In this document: positions 17,705 through 27,033 of the stretch, one piece after another | Position numbering within the stretch: the stretch's first letter is position 1 | How the letters are laid out: each line of letters starts with the position of its first letter | NCBI RefSeq assembly: GCF_000374865.1 | Contig: NZ_KB895452.1 | Coordinates: 372,001-436,000 of the forward strand | DNA from: Arthrobacter sp. 135MFCol5.1 | GTDB taxonomy: Bacteria; Actinomycetota; Actinomycetes; Actinomycetales; Micrococcaceae | DNA: 64,000 nt | Reading direction: 5' to 3' | The notes under the pieces: generated by a model | Told to the model about the DNA's origin: nothing | Seen by the model: the letters and a program-made list of their open reading frames with translations, nothing else | Database searches by the model: none | Made by a program: the position numbers and the translations under genes

Positions 17705-17780
17705 GTCCCTGGCCTCTCCACGTTGGGTTCCGGCGACCCGCCGGTTCTTGCGTCCGGCAGCACGGCCGGACTCTTGACAT

Positions 17781-17815
17781 CTGAGCCTATTATCCCCCAG
17801 CCCGTTCCCGCCAAC
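17781..17815 (-). promoter_or_regulatory. Candidate fdxA-dapC promoter
   Basis: On the minus strand, TTGGCG is followed by an 18-base spacer and TAGGCT within GATAATAGGCT, about 75 bases before the fdxA start. Confidence 0.4.
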
Positions 17816-17828
17816 CTAGCCGGCACCC

Positions 17829-17834
17829 TAGTAT
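17829..17834 (+). promoter_or_regulatory. -10 element (TAGTAT) of the small SH3-like gene
   Basis: TAGTAT, 6 bases, then the GTG at 17841; leaderless. Confidence 0.5.
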
Positions 17835-17840
17835 GAACTG

Positions 17841-18077
17841 GTGAGTCTGCCTGTTGCCGCGCCCGCCCGGTTCCTGACCGCGGCGGCCCCTGGTACCCGC
17901 GTCGTGGTCCGTTACCGGATTGACGGAGGCCTGACCGACGCCTTGGGCCATTTGCTGGCATGCGACGCCGGTTCCTGTACCATCCGCACCCGCCGGGCAG
18001 ACGTCGTCATCCCGCTGGAACGCGTGGTGGCGGCCAAGGAGGTCCCGCCCGCTCCCCCGCGGCGCTCCGCGCTGTAA
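17841..18077 (+). CDS. Small SH3-like domain protein (resembles N-terminal domain of Rv0428c-type acetyltransferases)
   Basis: 78 residues. The core GTRVVVRYRIDGGLTDALGH followed by TIRTRRADVVIPLERVVAAKEVP looks like the beta-barrel domain that precedes the GNAT domain in mycobacterial Rv0428c-like proteins. Here it stands alone: the stop is followed by a non-coding region and a hairpin, with no GNAT frame after it. Function unknown. The GTG start is supported by the TAGTAT hexamer 6 bases upstream. Confidence 0.65.
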   Translation: MSLPVAAPARFLTAAAPGTRVVVRYRIDGGLTDALGHLLACDAGSCTIRTRRADVVIPLERVVAAKEVPPAPPRRSAL

Positions 18078-18164
18078 CGGCCACTCCCGCGCCGGCCCCA
18101 GGGCAACAGGCGCGGGATTGCCGCGCAGCACGGCCGTGAAACGCGCAGCACAGTTGTTAAAGCA

Positions 18165-18195
18165 GAATGCCACCGGTGCAGTACCGGTGGCATTC
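18165..18195. terminator. Terminator hairpin for typA
   Basis: Perfect 13-bp stem (GAATGCCACCGGT with its complement) and 5-base loop in the gap between the small SH3-like gene and convergent typA. Confidence 0.65.
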
Positions 18196-18212
18196 TTGGC
18201 GTTCAGGCGTTG

Positions 18213-20141
18213 TTATGCCTTGGCGCGGGCGCGGTTGGCCTTGGCACGCTCGTTGGTGTCAAGGATCACCTTGCGGATGCGGATGGACTCCGGGGTGACC
18301 TCGACGCACTCGTCTTCACGGGCGAACTCGAGGGACTCTTCGAGGGTCAGCTCGCGCGGCGGGGTCAGGTTCTCGAAGGTGTCCGAGGACGCCGCACGCA
18401 TGTTGGTGAGCTTCTTTTCCTTGGTGATGTTGACATCCATGTCGTCGGCGCGGGAGTTCTCGCCCACGATCATGCCCTCGTACACCTCGGAGGTGGGCTT
18501 GACGAAGAAGGAGCCGCGTTCCTGCAGGTTGATCATGGCGAACGGGGTCACAACACCGGCGCGGTCGGCAACCATCGAGCCGTTGGTGCGGTACTCGATG
18601 GGACCGGCCCAAGGCTCGTAGCCTTCGGAGATGGAGGCGGCGATGCCTGCACCGCGGGTGTCGGTCAGGAACCGGGTGCGGAAACCGATCAGGCCACGGG
18701 CCGGGACGATGAATTCCATGCGGCACCAGCCGGTGCCGTGGTTGGCCATGTTGGTCATCCGGCCCTTGCGGGCGGCCATGAGCTGCGTCACGGCACCGAG
18801 GTATTCTTCGGGCACGTCGATGGTCATGTGCTCCATCGGCTCGTGAATCTTGCCGTCCACCAGCTTGGTCACAACCTGCGGCTTGCCGACGGTCAGCTCG
18901 AAGCCTTCGCGGCGCATCTGCTCCACCAGGATGGCCAGCGCCAGCTCGCCACGGCCCTGGACTTCCCAGGCGTCGGGACGCTCGGTGGGGAGTACCTTGA
19001 TGGAGACGTTACCGATCAGTTCCTTATCCAGGCGGTCCTTGACCTGGCGGGCGGTGACCTTGGCACCCTTGACCTTGCCGGCCAGCGGCGAGGTGTTGAT
19101 ACCGATCGTCATGGAGATCGCGGGATCATCCACCGTGATCAGCGGCAGCGGCTGCGGGTTCTCGGCGTCGGTCAGGGTCTCACCGATGGTGATTTCCTCG
19201 ATACCGGCAACCGCCACAATTTCACCGGGGCCGGCGGATTCGGCCGGCACGCGGTCCAGTGCCTTGGTGGCCAGCAGTTCGGTGATCTTGACATTTTTGA
19301 GCTCACCGTTGGCACGGGCCCAGGCAACGGTCTGGCCCTTGCGCAGGGTGCCGTTGTAGATGCGCAGCAGTGCGAGGCGGCCGAGGAACGGGGAGGCGTC
19401 CAGGTTGGTGACGTGTGCCTGCAGCACACCCTCCGGGTTGTAGGTCGGGGCCGGGATGTGCTCGATGATGGTCTTGAAGAGCGGCTCCAGGTCCTCGTTC
19501 TCCGGAGCGGTGCCGTCGGCGGGCTGCTCGAGCGAGGCGCGGCCAACCTTGGCTGCGGCATAAACGACCGGCACTTCGAGGATCTTATCCAGGTCCAGGT
19601 CCGGAACTTCGTCCGCGAGGTCGGAGGCGAGGCCCAGGAGCAGGTCCATGGACTCGTGCACGACCTCTTCGATGCGGGCGTCGGGACGGTCGGTCTTGTT
19701 GACCAGCAGGATCACCGGCAGGTGTGCGGCGAGGGCCTTGCGCAGCACGAAGCGGGTCTGCGGCAGCGGGCCTTCGGAGGCGTCCACGAGCAGCACGACG
19801 CCGTCGACCATGGACAGGCCGCGCTCGACCTCACCGCCGAAGTCGGCGTGGCCGGGGGTGTCGATGACATTGATGGTGATGGTCTCGCCGTTGGAGGACG
19901 GACCGTTGTAGGCCACCGTGGTGTTCTTGGCCAGGATGGTGATGCCCTTTTCACGCTCAAGGTCACCGGAGTCCATCACGCGGTCTTCGAGGTGGTTGTG
20001 CTCGGCAAAGGAGTTGGTCTGCTTGAGCATGGCGTCGACCAGGGTGGTCTTGCCGTGGTCAACGTGGGCCACAATCGCGACATTGCGGAGGTCACTGCGG
20101 GATGCAGTGGCCACCGCGGTGTTGGTGGTGGTTTCAGACAT
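18213..20141 (-). CDS. typA: Translational GTPase TypA/BipA
   Basis: 642 residues. G1 [15 protein letters not shown]3 [14 protein letters not shown] and G4 NKTDRPDAR are intact, followed by EF-G-like domains II, III and V and the TypA-specific C-terminal domain. It is a ribosome-associated GTPase used in stress and cold adaptation and 50S assembly. The sequence is complete and colinear with the family. Confidence 0.95.
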   Translation of the reverse strand: MSETTTNTAVATASRSDLRNVAIVAHVDHGKTTLVDAMLKQTNSFAEHNHLEDRVMDSGDLEREKGITILAKNTTVAYNGPSSNGETITINVIDTPGHADFGGEVERGLSMVDGVVLLVDASEGPLPQTRFVLRKALAAHLPVILLVNKTDRPDARIEEVVHESMDLLLGLASDLADEVPDLDLDKILEVPVVYAAAKVGRASLEQPADGTAPENEDLEPLFKTIIEHIPAPTYNPEGVLQAHVTNLDASPFLGRLALLRIYNGTLRKGQTVAWARANGELKNVKITELLATKALDRVPAESAGPGEIVAVAGIEEITIGETLTDAENPQPLPLITVDDPAISMTIGINTSPLAGKVKGAKVTARQVKDRLDKELIGNVSIKVLPTERPDAWEVQGRGELALAILVEQMRREGFELTVGKPQVVTKLVDGKIHEPMEHMTIDVPEEYLGAVTQLMAARKGRMTNMANHGTGWCRMEFIVPARGLIGFRTRFLTDTRGAGIAASISEGYEPWAGPIEYRTNGSMVADRAGVVTPFAMINLQERGSFFVKPTSEVYEGMIVGENSRADDMDVNITKEKKLTNMRAASSDTFENLTPPRELTLEESLEFAREDECVEVTPESIRIRKVILDTNERAKANRARAKA

Positions 20142-20239
20142 GCGTAATTGCTCGATTCAGTGGAGTCAGCTGTTGTATCGCGACATTTCCAACTGGAACG
20201 CACGACGGACAAGGCCCTTGGCACAGGGCGCCTGCATCT

Positions 20240-20245
20240 ATTCTA
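20240..20245 (-). promoter_or_regulatory. Candidate typA -10 element (TAGAAT)
   Basis: TAGAAT on the minus strand about 100 bases before the typA start, giving a leader of about 90 nt. Confidence 0.35.
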
Positions 20246-20328
20246 GCCGGTGAGCCATTTGTTGGCCTAAAATCCGGCGGGACCACGGGTCCGCGGGGTG
20301 CACTGTGGCAGGGCAGGAGCGGCAAAAG

Positions 20329-20344
20329 TGTGACGAAATTCACT
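20329..20344. promoter_or_regulatory. CRP/GlxR-like site upstream of the SGNH lipoprotein
   Basis: TGTGACGAAATTCACT matches TGTGA-N6-TCACA at 9 of 10 positions. It lies in the 273-base gap between typA and the SGNH gene, 70 bases before the latter's ATG. Confidence 0.4.
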
Positions 20345-20414
20345 GGTACTTCCGGGAGCGTGGCATGATTGCTCTGACGCAGAGCCCCACCTTCAGAGCA
20401 AGTCGGAGACCACG

Positions 20415-21296
20415 ATGCCCCGTGCCACGGCCATCACGCCCAACGGCGCCACCCGTGCCGCCACCATCGTGGCGTCCGGGCTCCTGGCAACCTCCGCCGT
20501 CTTGGGGCTCGCCGGGTGCGGGGCGCCTGCCGGCGATGGGGTCAGTTCCCTGTCGCGGGCCGCAGCGTCCGGTGGACAGGCCCCCGCCGCCGTGAAGACC
20601 AACGTGGCAGCCACGTCCCGGCTGCTCAATGCCGGGAACGGACGGCTCGAGGCGGTGGTACCGGACATCAGCAGGACTGTCCTGCTGATCGGGGATTCCC
20701 AGTCTGAACCCCTGGACGGCTGGCCGCGCCTGGGCCTCGCCGCTGCCGGGTACGACGTGTATTTTTGCGGCCGGGGCGGCACGGGGTACGTCGCGGCAAA
20801 CGGTGCCACCGGCAACTACGTTGACGCCCTGGAGCGCGGGGACTGGCTGCTCCCGTCAGGCAGCCCGGCGCTGATCGTCATCGAGGGTGGCGGCAATGAC
20901 GCGGCCACCGGGGCAAGCAACACCCAGATTGTCCGCAACGCCGGGCGGCTGATCGCCGATCTCAAAACCCGCTACCCCGGCACTCGGATAGCAATGATCG
21001 GCACGTTGGCACGCGGCGCGGACGACGGCGGCGGACGTCGCAGCGAAGTGGACGCGCTGGTGGGGTCCGTGGCTGCCGCCCACGGCCTGCCCTTTGTTTC
21101 CACCGGGGATTGGCTGACCCGCTACGGACTCGCCAAGGACCTGGCTGATTCCGTCCACATGAACGCCGCCGGTCGCGTGGCCCTGGGCGGGATCCTTGAG
21201 CGACGGCTCAGGGAGTTGAAACTGGACCGGACATCGGCCGCTGACCAGGGTTCCCTGGCGGCGGTCCCCGGCGGCATCAGCGGACTGCAGGACTAA
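20415..21296 (+). CDS. SGNH/GDSL-hydrolase-family lipoprotein
   Basis: 293 residues. The signal peptide ends in a lipobox (VLGLAGCGAP, Cys about 35). The SGNH blocks are present: LLIGDSQSEP (nucleophile Ser), the oxyanion Gly in FCGRGGTGY, IEGGGNDAA (Asn) and DSVHMNAAGR (Asp/His dyad). It is an extracytoplasmic esterase or O-acetyl hydrolase; the substrate is unknown, cell-wall acetyl groups being one option. GGAG precedes the ATG by 6 bases. Confidence 0.8.
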   Translation: MPRATAITPNGATRAATIVASGLLATSAVLGLAGCGAPAGDGVSSLSRAAASGGQAPAAVKTNVAATSRLLNAGNGRLEAVVPDISRTVLLIGDSQSEPLDGWPRLGLAAAGYDVYFCGRGGTGYVAANGATGNYVDALERGDWLLPSGSPALIVIEGGGNDAATGASNTQIVRNAGRLIADLKTRYPGTRIAMIGTLARGADDGGGRRSEVDALVGSVAAAHGLPFVSTGDWLTRYGLAKDLADSVHMNAAGRVALGGILERRLRELKLDRTSAADQGSLAAVPGGISGLQD

Positions 21297-21304
21297 GACT
21301 TAAA

Positions 21305-21341
21305 CAGGTGGAGCCGGGACCCACGGTCCCGGCTCCACCTG
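21305..21341. terminator. Bidirectional terminator
   Basis: Perfect 17-bp stem with a 3-base loop between the convergent SGNH gene and the ABC ATPase gene. Confidence 0.75.
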
Positions 21342-21354
21342 TATGGGCTGCGCC

Positions 21355-23076
21355 CTACGCCACCTCAGGCGGAAGCATCAACTTCGCACCGGGGATGGCG
21401 TTGAGCAGCGCCTTCGTGTAGTCCTGCTGGGGCGACTCGAAGACATCGTCCGTCGAGCCCGTTTCCACCAGCCTGCCCTTTTCCATCACGCAAACGTGGT
21501 CGGCGATCTGCCGCACCACGGCGAGGTCGTGGGTGATGAACAAGTAGGTCAGCCCAAGGTTGGCCTGAAGGTCGGCGAGCAGGTTCAGGACCTGCGCCTG
21601 CACCAGGACGTCGAGGGCGGACACGGCCTCATCACAGATGATCACCTCGGGATCCAGCGCCAAGGCGCGGGCGATGGCAACACGTTGACGCTGACCGCCG
21701 GAGAGTTCGTTCGGGTACCGCTGCATGGCGGACTGGGGCAGCGCCACCTGGTCCAGCAGAGTCCGGACTTTCTTTTCCCGGCTGGCCTGGTCGCCGATCT
21801 TGTGGACCCGCAACGGTTCTTCGATCGTGCGGTAGATGTTGTACATCGGATCGAGCGAGCCATACGGGTCCTGGAAGATCGGCTGGACCCGCCTGCGGAA
21901 CTTGAACAGTTCGGCCGGCTTCAGCGCCGAGGTGTCGACGCCGTCGAAAAGGATCCTGCCGTCCGTCGGCTTCTCAAGCTGGAGCACCATCTTGGCCACC
22001 GTGGACTTACCAGACCCCGACTCCCCCACGATCGCCGTCGTGGTTCCGCGCCGGACGTCGAAGCTCACGCCGTCGACGGCCGCGAAATCCGCCGCCTTGC
22101 CCAGCCCCTGGCGGAGCTTGTACACCTTCCGCAGGTCCTGGATCTGCAGGAAGGTATCGGACTTCGCCGTCTCGGCGGCAGGCGCCAGCAGGTCTGTCGT
22201 CTCCACACCCTGTTCCTTCGCCACCTGGATACGGCGGCTGGCCAGGGACGGAGCCGACTCCACGAGCCGCTTGGTGTACGGGTGCTGCGGGTTGCGGAGC
22301 AGTTCCAGCGACGGTCCGGCTTCAACGACGCGGCCCTGGTACATAACGACGACCTTGTCCGCGCGCTCGGCTGCCAGGCCGAGGTCGTGGGTGATCAACA
22401 GGACGGAGGTGCCCAGTTCGTTGGTCATGGTTTCCAGGTGGTCCAGGATCTGCCGCTGGACCGTCACGTCAAGGGCCGACGTCGGCTCATCGGCAATCAG
22501 CAGCCGCGGTTGGCAGGACAGGCCGATAGCGATCAGGGCGCGCTGGCGCATGCCGCCGGAGAACTCGTGCGGGTACTGGTTGGCCCGGCGCTTGGCGTCC
22601 GGCAGCCCGGCCTGGGAAAGCACCTTGGCGATGTCGTCCGGCCCGCTGGGCCGTCCGTTCGCGCGCAGTGTTTCCCGGACCTGGTAGCCGATCTTCCAAA
22701 CCGGGTTCAGGTTGGACATGGGGTCCTGCGGGACCATGCCGATGGTGTTGCCGCGCAGTTCAATCATGCGCTGCTCGCTGGCGTGGGCGATGTCCTCCCC
22801 GTCGAGCAGGATCTGGCCGCCGGATACCTTGCCGTTGTTGGGCAGGAGGCCGATGGCCGCCAACGCGGTGGTGGACTTGCCGGAGCCGGACTCCCCCACG
22901 ATGGCCACGGTTTCGCCGGGCATGATGGTCAGGTGGGCGTCCCTTACGGCCTTGACTTCACCGCCACCGGTCTTGAACGTGATGGCGAGGTCGCGGATTT
23001 CGAGCAGCGGCCTGATCCCGGTGGTGCCGGCCTCATCAATGCGGACGTCTGGAGTTGTCATCTCTTTATCTCTCAT
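21355..23076 (-). CDS. Oligopeptide/dipeptide-type ABC transporter, fused double ATPase (DppD-DppF)
   Basis: 573 residues with two complete nucleotide-binding domains. Domain 1 has [34 protein letters not shown] and a preceding signature FSGGMRQR. Domain 2 has GESGSGKSTVAKMVL, LSGGQRQR and EVIICDEAVSALD. Each carries the oligopeptide-specific C-terminal extension. The fusion replaces separate OppD/OppF subunits. It is the last gene of the operon and starts in a 4-base overlap with the permease stop. Confidence 0.9.
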   Translation of the reverse strand: MRDKEMTTPDVRIDEAGTTGIRPLLEIRDLAITFKTGGGEVKAVRDAHLTIMPGETVAIVGESGSGKSTTALAAIGLLPNNGKVSGGQILLDGEDIAHASEQRMIELRGNTIGMVPQDPMSNLNPVWKIGYQVRETLRANGRPSGPDDIAKVLSQAGLPDAKRRANQYPHEFSGGMRQRALIAIGLSCQPRLLIADEPTSALDVTVQRQILDHLETMTNELGTSVLLITHDLGLAAERADKVVVMYQGRVVEAGPSLELLRNPQHPYTKRLVESAPSLASRRIQVAKEQGVETTDLLAPAAETAKSDTFLQIQDLRKVYKLRQGLGKAADFAAVDGVSFDVRRGTTTAIVGESGSGKSTVAKMVLQLEKPTDGRILFDGVDTSALKPAELFKFRRRVQPIFQDPYGSLDPMYNIYRTIEEPLRVHKIGDQASREKKVRTLLDQVALPQSAMQRYPNELSGGQRQRVAIARALALDPEVIICDEAVSALDVLVQAQVLNLLADLQANLGLTYLFITHDLAVVRQIADHVCVMEKGRLVETGSTDDVFESPQQDYTKALLNAIPGAKLMLPPEVA

Positions 23077-24017
23077 CGCTGACGGCTCTTCGGGTCGAGG
23101 GCGTCGCGCACGGCGTCGCCCAGCATGATGAAGCTGAGCACCGTGATGGACAGCGCCGCGGCCGGGTAAAGCATGATTTCCGGCCGGGTCCTGATCGATG
23201 CCTGCGCACCGGCAATGTCATTGCCCCAGGACATGATGCTCTGCGGCAGGCCGATGCCCAGGAAGGACAGGGTGGCTTCCGCCACGATGAACACGCCCAG
23301 TTCAAGCGTCGCAAGGACGATGATCGGTGCGAGGGCATTCGGCAGGACGTGGCGGATCAGTGCCCCGAACTTGGAAACACCCAACGCCCGCGCCGCCGTA
23401 ACGAAGTCCGAGTTACGTACTTCAATGACCGCCCCGCGGGTTATACGGGCCATTTGCGGCCACGCGAGGAGCGATATGACGAAGACTACGGTCCATACGC
23501 TCTTGTTCTCGCGGAACAAGGGAAGCTGCGTAATGACCAGCGCACCGAGGACCAGCGGCAGGGCGAAGAAGATGTCGCCCAGGCGTGCCAGCACGGCATC
23601 GATCCAGCCGCCGTAGTATCCGGCGAGGGCACCGAGCGTCACGCCGATGACCAGGACGCAAAGGACCGAGAGCAGGCCCACGGACAGCGAAGCTTGCGTG
23701 CCGTGGATAACCCTGGAGTAGACGTCGCAGCCCTGGAAGGTGAAGCCGAACGGGTGCCCGGCGGTGGGGCCGCCTTCGGAGTTGGCCAGTTCGCAGCCCT
23801 CGTTGGGGGGCGTGGACGTGAACAGTCCGGGGAACAGCGCAATCACCACCAGGGCAAGGATCAACAGTGCCGAGATGATGAAGAGCGGACGACGGCGGAG
23901 CTTGCGCCAGGCGTCTGCCCACAGGCTGAGCGGGGCCTGGTCAGTCTTGACGGCATCCGTTGCCTGCAGCGGGGTCTCGTCGATGGGTGCCACAAAGTGG
24001 TTTTTATTACTGGTCAT
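23073..24017 (-). CDS. Oligopeptide-type ABC transporter permease (DppC-like)
   Basis: 314 residues from the ATG at 24017 (MTSNKNHFVAP), which overlaps the upstream permease by 11 bases. It has an N-terminal OppC_N segment, a large first extracytoplasmic loop (GCELANSEGGPTAGHPFG) and the EAA loop ARALGVSKFGALIRHVLP. It forms the pore with the DppB-like protein. Confidence 0.88.
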   Translation of the reverse strand: MTSNKNHFVAPIDETPLQATDAVKTDQAPLSLWADAWRKLRRRPLFIISALLILALVVIALFPGLFTSTPPNEGCELANSEGGPTAGHPFGFTFQGCDVYSRVIHGTQASLSVGLLSVLCVLVIGVTLGALAGYYGGWIDAVLARLGDIFFALPLVLGALVITQLPLFRENKSVWTVVFVISLLAWPQMARITRGAVIEVRNSDFVTAARALGVSKFGALIRHVLPNALAPIIVLATLELGVFIVAEATLSFLGIGLPQSIMSWGNDIAGAQASIRTRPEIMLYPAAALSITVLSFIMLGDAVRDALDPKSRQR

Positions 24018-24936
24018 AGCGGATCCTCGGGTCAAGCCAGGCGTACAGGAGATCAACAAGCAGGTTGGCCACCACGAAGACCAGCACCAGCACGCTGACG
24101 ATGGAGACGATGGTGGGGCCTTCACTGCGGAGGACTGCCTGGTAGAGCTTGTTGCCTACGCCGGGAACGTTGAAGATGCCCTCGGTGACGATGGCACCGC
24201 CCATCAGGCCGCCAAGGTTGGCGCCGAGGTAGGTGACCACCGGGATGAGCGAGTTGCGCAGGATGTGCGCCAACACCACCCGGGGCCGCGAGAGGCCCTT
24301 GGCGGTGGCGGTCCGCACATAATCGGCGTTCATGTTCTCGCTCACGGACGCGCGCGTCAGGCGGAGGACGTAGGCAAAGGAGACGAGCCCCAGGACCACG
24401 GCCGGCAGCAGCAGGGTGACCCAGTCGGCGTTGGCGCCCACAGTGGGTTTTGCCCAGCCGAGCTTTACGCCGAAAACGAGCTGGAAGACGAAGCCCAACA
24501 CAAACGTGGGAACGGCGATGACCACCAGCGAAGCGACCAGGACCGTGGAATCGAACCAGCCGCCGCGGCGCAGGCCTGCGAAGACGCCGAAAGCAACGCC
24601 AAAGATTGCTTGGATTGCCAACGCTTCGACGGCCAGCATTGCCGTCACGGGGAAGACCCTGGCAAGGCTGGCCGCGATCGGCTGGCCGGTGAAGTCGTTG
24701 CCCAGGTTGAAGGTGAAGAGGTTCTTGAGGAACAAGCCGTACTGGACCCAGAAAGGCTGGTCCAAGTGGTACTGGCTGCGCAGGGTGTCAATAACTGCCT
24801 GCGGGGGCTGGCGGTCGCCGAAGAGCGCGGCGATGGGGTCGCCGGGCAGGGCGAACACCATGTAGTACACCAGGAGGGTCGTGCCGAGGAACACAGGGAT
24901 CACCTGCAGGAGTCGGCGCAGGATAAACCGGATCAC
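24007..24936 (-). CDS. Oligopeptide-type ABC transporter permease (DppB-like)
   Basis: 309 residues. MIRFILRRLLQVIPVFLG is the typical DppB/OppB N-terminus. The EAA loop is TATAKGLSRPRVVLAHILRN. It pairs with the next gene product. It follows the binding-protein gene after a 124-base gap that holds a hairpin. Confidence 0.9.
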   Translation of the reverse strand: MIRFILRRLLQVIPVFLGTTLLVYYMVFALPGDPIAALFGDRQPPQAVIDTLRSQYHLDQPFWVQYGLFLKNLFTFNLGNDFTGQPIAASLARVFPVTAMLAVEALAIQAIFGVAFGVFAGLRRGGWFDSTVLVASLVVIAVPTFVLGFVFQLVFGVKLGWAKPTVGANADWVTLLLPAVVLGLVSFAYVLRLTRASVSENMNADYVRTATAKGLSRPRVVLAHILRNSLIPVVTYLGANLGGLMGGAIVTEGIFNVPGVGNKLYQAVLRSEGPTIVSIVSVLVLVFVVANLLVDLLYAWLDPRIRYDQ

Positions 24937-25003
24937 AGGATCACCTGCCTTCCGGTAGGGGGGAAAACGCGTTCATGAATGCCTTCCTGCCGCTTGCAAG
25001 CCA

Positions 25004-25034
25004 ATGGGGGCCCGGACGTAACCGGAACCCCCAT
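25004..25034 (-). terminator. Intercistronic hairpin after the binding-protein gene
   Basis: ATGGGGG and its complement, extended by CCGG pairs, between binding protein and permease. No T-tract; probably an attenuating or mRNA-protecting hairpin. Confidence 0.5.
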
Positions 25035-25060
25035 CAGCCTTCGGCAAGTTAGATCTGGGC

Positions 25061-26743
25061 CTACTTGGCGGTGATGCCGTAGTAGAGGATTTCACCGTTC
25101 CAGCCGGTCTCGGCCTTCACAATGTTGTTGCTCCACACGATCGGGCGTGCCTGGTCCCAGAGCGGCAGGCCGGGCAGGTCCTGGAACAGGATCTCCTGGG
25201 CCTGGTTGAACTTGGCGTTGGCCTCGTCCGTGCTCTTGGCTGCCAGGCCTTCCTTCAGCAGCTTGTCGAACTCCGGGTTGGAGTACTTTTCGTAGTTGGA
25301 GGAAGCGCCCGTGGCCCATACGGGTCCCAGGAAGTTGTAGAGCGACGGGTAGTCACCCTGCCAGCCGGCGCGGGTCAGGCCCGGCAGCTGCTGGGACTTG
25401 CGCAGGTTGAGGACCTCGGCGAACTTGGCGAACGGCTGGATTTCAGCCTGGATGCCGAGGTTGTTCTTGAAGCCGTTGGCAACAGCGTCGATCCATTCCT
25501 TGTTGCCACCGTCAGTGTTGGAGGCAATCTGGAGCGGCTTGGAAGCGTCGTAGGGCTGGATCTTGTCGGCCTGGGCCCACAGGTCCTTGGCCTTGGCGGG
25601 ATCGAAGTTCAGGACTTCGCTGCCCTTGAGGCCTTCCTTGAAGCCGTCGATGACCGGCGGAGCGAAAGCCTTGGCCGGGGTGCGGGTGCCGTTGAAGACA
25701 ACCTTGGCGATTTCCTCGCGGTTGATGGCGTAGGACAGAGCCTGGCGGCGCAGCTTGCCGGCTTCACCCTGGAAGTTCGGGTTGTAGCCCGGGATGTTCA
25801 GGGTGGAGTCGGTTGCAACAGCCTTGGTGGCGTTGCGGTCCGGGAAGTCGTTGACGTAGGTCTTCAGCGCGTTGGACGGCAGGACGTCAGTGATGTCCAG
25901 GTTGTCCGACTGCAGGTCCGTGTACGCGGGGCCCGGATCGGTGTAGAACTTGAAGGTCACGCCGCCGTTCTTGGCCTCGCGGGTGCCCTTGTAGTCGGCG
26001 TTCTTCACCAGGGTGATGGACTGGTCGTGGACCCAGGAACCCTGCTTTTCGAACTTATAGGGACCGTTGCCAACCGGGTTTTCACCGAAGGTCTTGGGGT
26101 CGGTGAGAGCAGCGGAAGGAAGCGGGTAGAAAGCGGAGTAGCCAAGGCGCAGGGACCAGTCGGCCTCAGGCTGGGCGAGCTTGACCGTGATGGTGGAATC
26201 ATCGGTTGCCTGCAGTCCGGACATGGTGTCGGCCTTGGGAGCCGGGGTGGTGGTGGTCTTGCCGTCGGCACCCTTCACTGAGTTCACGGCCGAGACGTCG
26301 TCGTAGCCGGCGATGGACTCGAAGAAGAAGCCGTTGTTCTGCAGGTTCTTGGAGTTCGCGGCGAAGTTCCAGGAGTCAACGAAGGTCTTGGCCGTGATGG
26401 CTTCCCCGTTGGTGAACTTCGTGCCCTGCTTGACCTTGATGGTCCAGTTCTGCGCGTCGGACGACTCGATGGAATCGGCCAGTGCGTTCACGGCCTTGCC
26501 GTTGGCGTCGTAGCTGCGAAGGCCTTCGAAAAGCAGGTTTACGACGCGGCCGCCGTAGACCTCATTGGTGTTCGCCGGCAGCAACGGGTTTTGTGGCTCG
26601 TTGCTGTAAGCGGTGATGACCTTGTTCGGATCGCCGGCAGCAGTGCTGGACCCGCCAGTGCTGCCGCCGCCGCCGCACCCGGTCAGGGCAAGCGCGGCGA
26701 TTGCCACGATGCCCAGTGCTTTGGAAGTGCGCGTAAAACGCAT
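25061..26743 (-). CDS. Oligopeptide-type ABC transporter substrate-binding lipoprotein
   Basis: 560 residues of the SBP_bac_5 family. The signal peptide ends ALALTGCGGGG (lipobox Cys about 23). Family features are the early VVNLLFEGLRSYDANGK region, WTIKVKQGTKFTNGEAIT and the conserved aromatic-rich C-terminal lobe. AGGAGG precedes the ATG by 4 bases. The ligand is unknown. The iron-box-like operator in its promoter suggests a link to metal supply (inference) rather than only peptide nutrition. Confidence 0.88.
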   Translation of the reverse strand: MRFTRTSKALGIVAIAALALTGCGGGGSTGGSSTAAGDPNKVITAYSNEPQNPLLPANTNEVYGGRVVNLLFEGLRSYDANGKAVNALADSIESSDAQNWTIKVKQGTKFTNGEAITAKTFVDSWNFAANSKNLQNNGFFFESIAGYDDVSAVNSVKGADGKTTTTPAPKADTMSGLQATDDSTITVKLAQPEADWSLRLGYSAFYPLPSAALTDPKTFGENPVGNGPYKFEKQGSWVHDQSITLVKNADYKGTREAKNGGVTFKFYTDPGPAYTDLQSDNLDITDVLPSNALKTYVNDFPDRNATKAVATDSTLNIPGYNPNFQGEAGKLRRQALSYAINREEIAKVVFNGTRTPAKAFAPPVIDGFKEGLKGSEVLNFDPAKAKDLWAQADKIQPYDASKPLQIASNTDGGNKEWIDAVANGFKNNLGIQAEIQPFAKFAEVLNLRKSQQLPGLTRAGWQGDYPSLYNFLGPVWATGASSNYEKYSNPEFDKLLKEGLAAKSTDEANAKFNQAQEILFQDLPGLPLWDQARPIVWSNNIVKAETGWNGEILYYGITAK

Positions 26744-26828
26744 TCCGCCTCCTATGAGTTGTGGGAGAGAGATATTGGGGAAATCTTGTGCTTCCCCGCA
26801 GGCTGGACACAGCTGAGTGCTGTGACGA

Positions 26829-26834
26829 AACCTA
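26829..26834 (-). promoter_or_regulatory. Candidate -10 element (TAGGTT) of the oligopeptide-type importer
   Basis: TAGGTT on the minus strand, with the iron box covering the -35 region 9 bases further upstream; about 85 nt leader to the ATG. Confidence 0.4.
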
Positions 26835-26842
26835 CATATACG

Positions 26843-26855
26843 GGTTAGCCTAACC
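26843..26855. promoter_or_regulatory. DtxR/IdeR iron-box core upstream of the oligopeptide-type ABC operon
   Basis: GGTTAGCCTAACC is identical to the 13-bp core of the 19-bp DtxR/IdeR consensus TWAGGTTAGSCTAACCTWA. The outer three bases on each side match poorly (1 of 6). It overlaps the predicted -35 region, the usual position for iron-dependent repression. Confidence 0.6.
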
Positions 26856-27033
26856 GCACGAAGTCCGGATACTGGTACTCCGTTGCCAAACCGTGATCGG
26901 AGCAGTCAAATACCCCGCGAGTGGTGGGCAGTTACGCACGTCACATGCTACTCGTCGGTACGCCAGACGGCGAATCGGGGCCGTGATCGTTCACGTTCCG
27001 GCGGGTCCGCCCGCAGCGAAGGGGCTGCCCGGC

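Noticed and set aside
18210..20147. A 645-codon open frame on the plus strand opposite typA
   Set aside because: It mirrors typA exactly and arises from high third-position GC. Its translation is rich in His, Gly and Gln with no domain, while the minus strand encodes a complete TypA.
21343..23082. A 579-codon open frame on the plus strand opposite the double ABC ATPase
   Set aside because: Shadow of the real gene, whose Walker and signature motifs are all on the minus strand.
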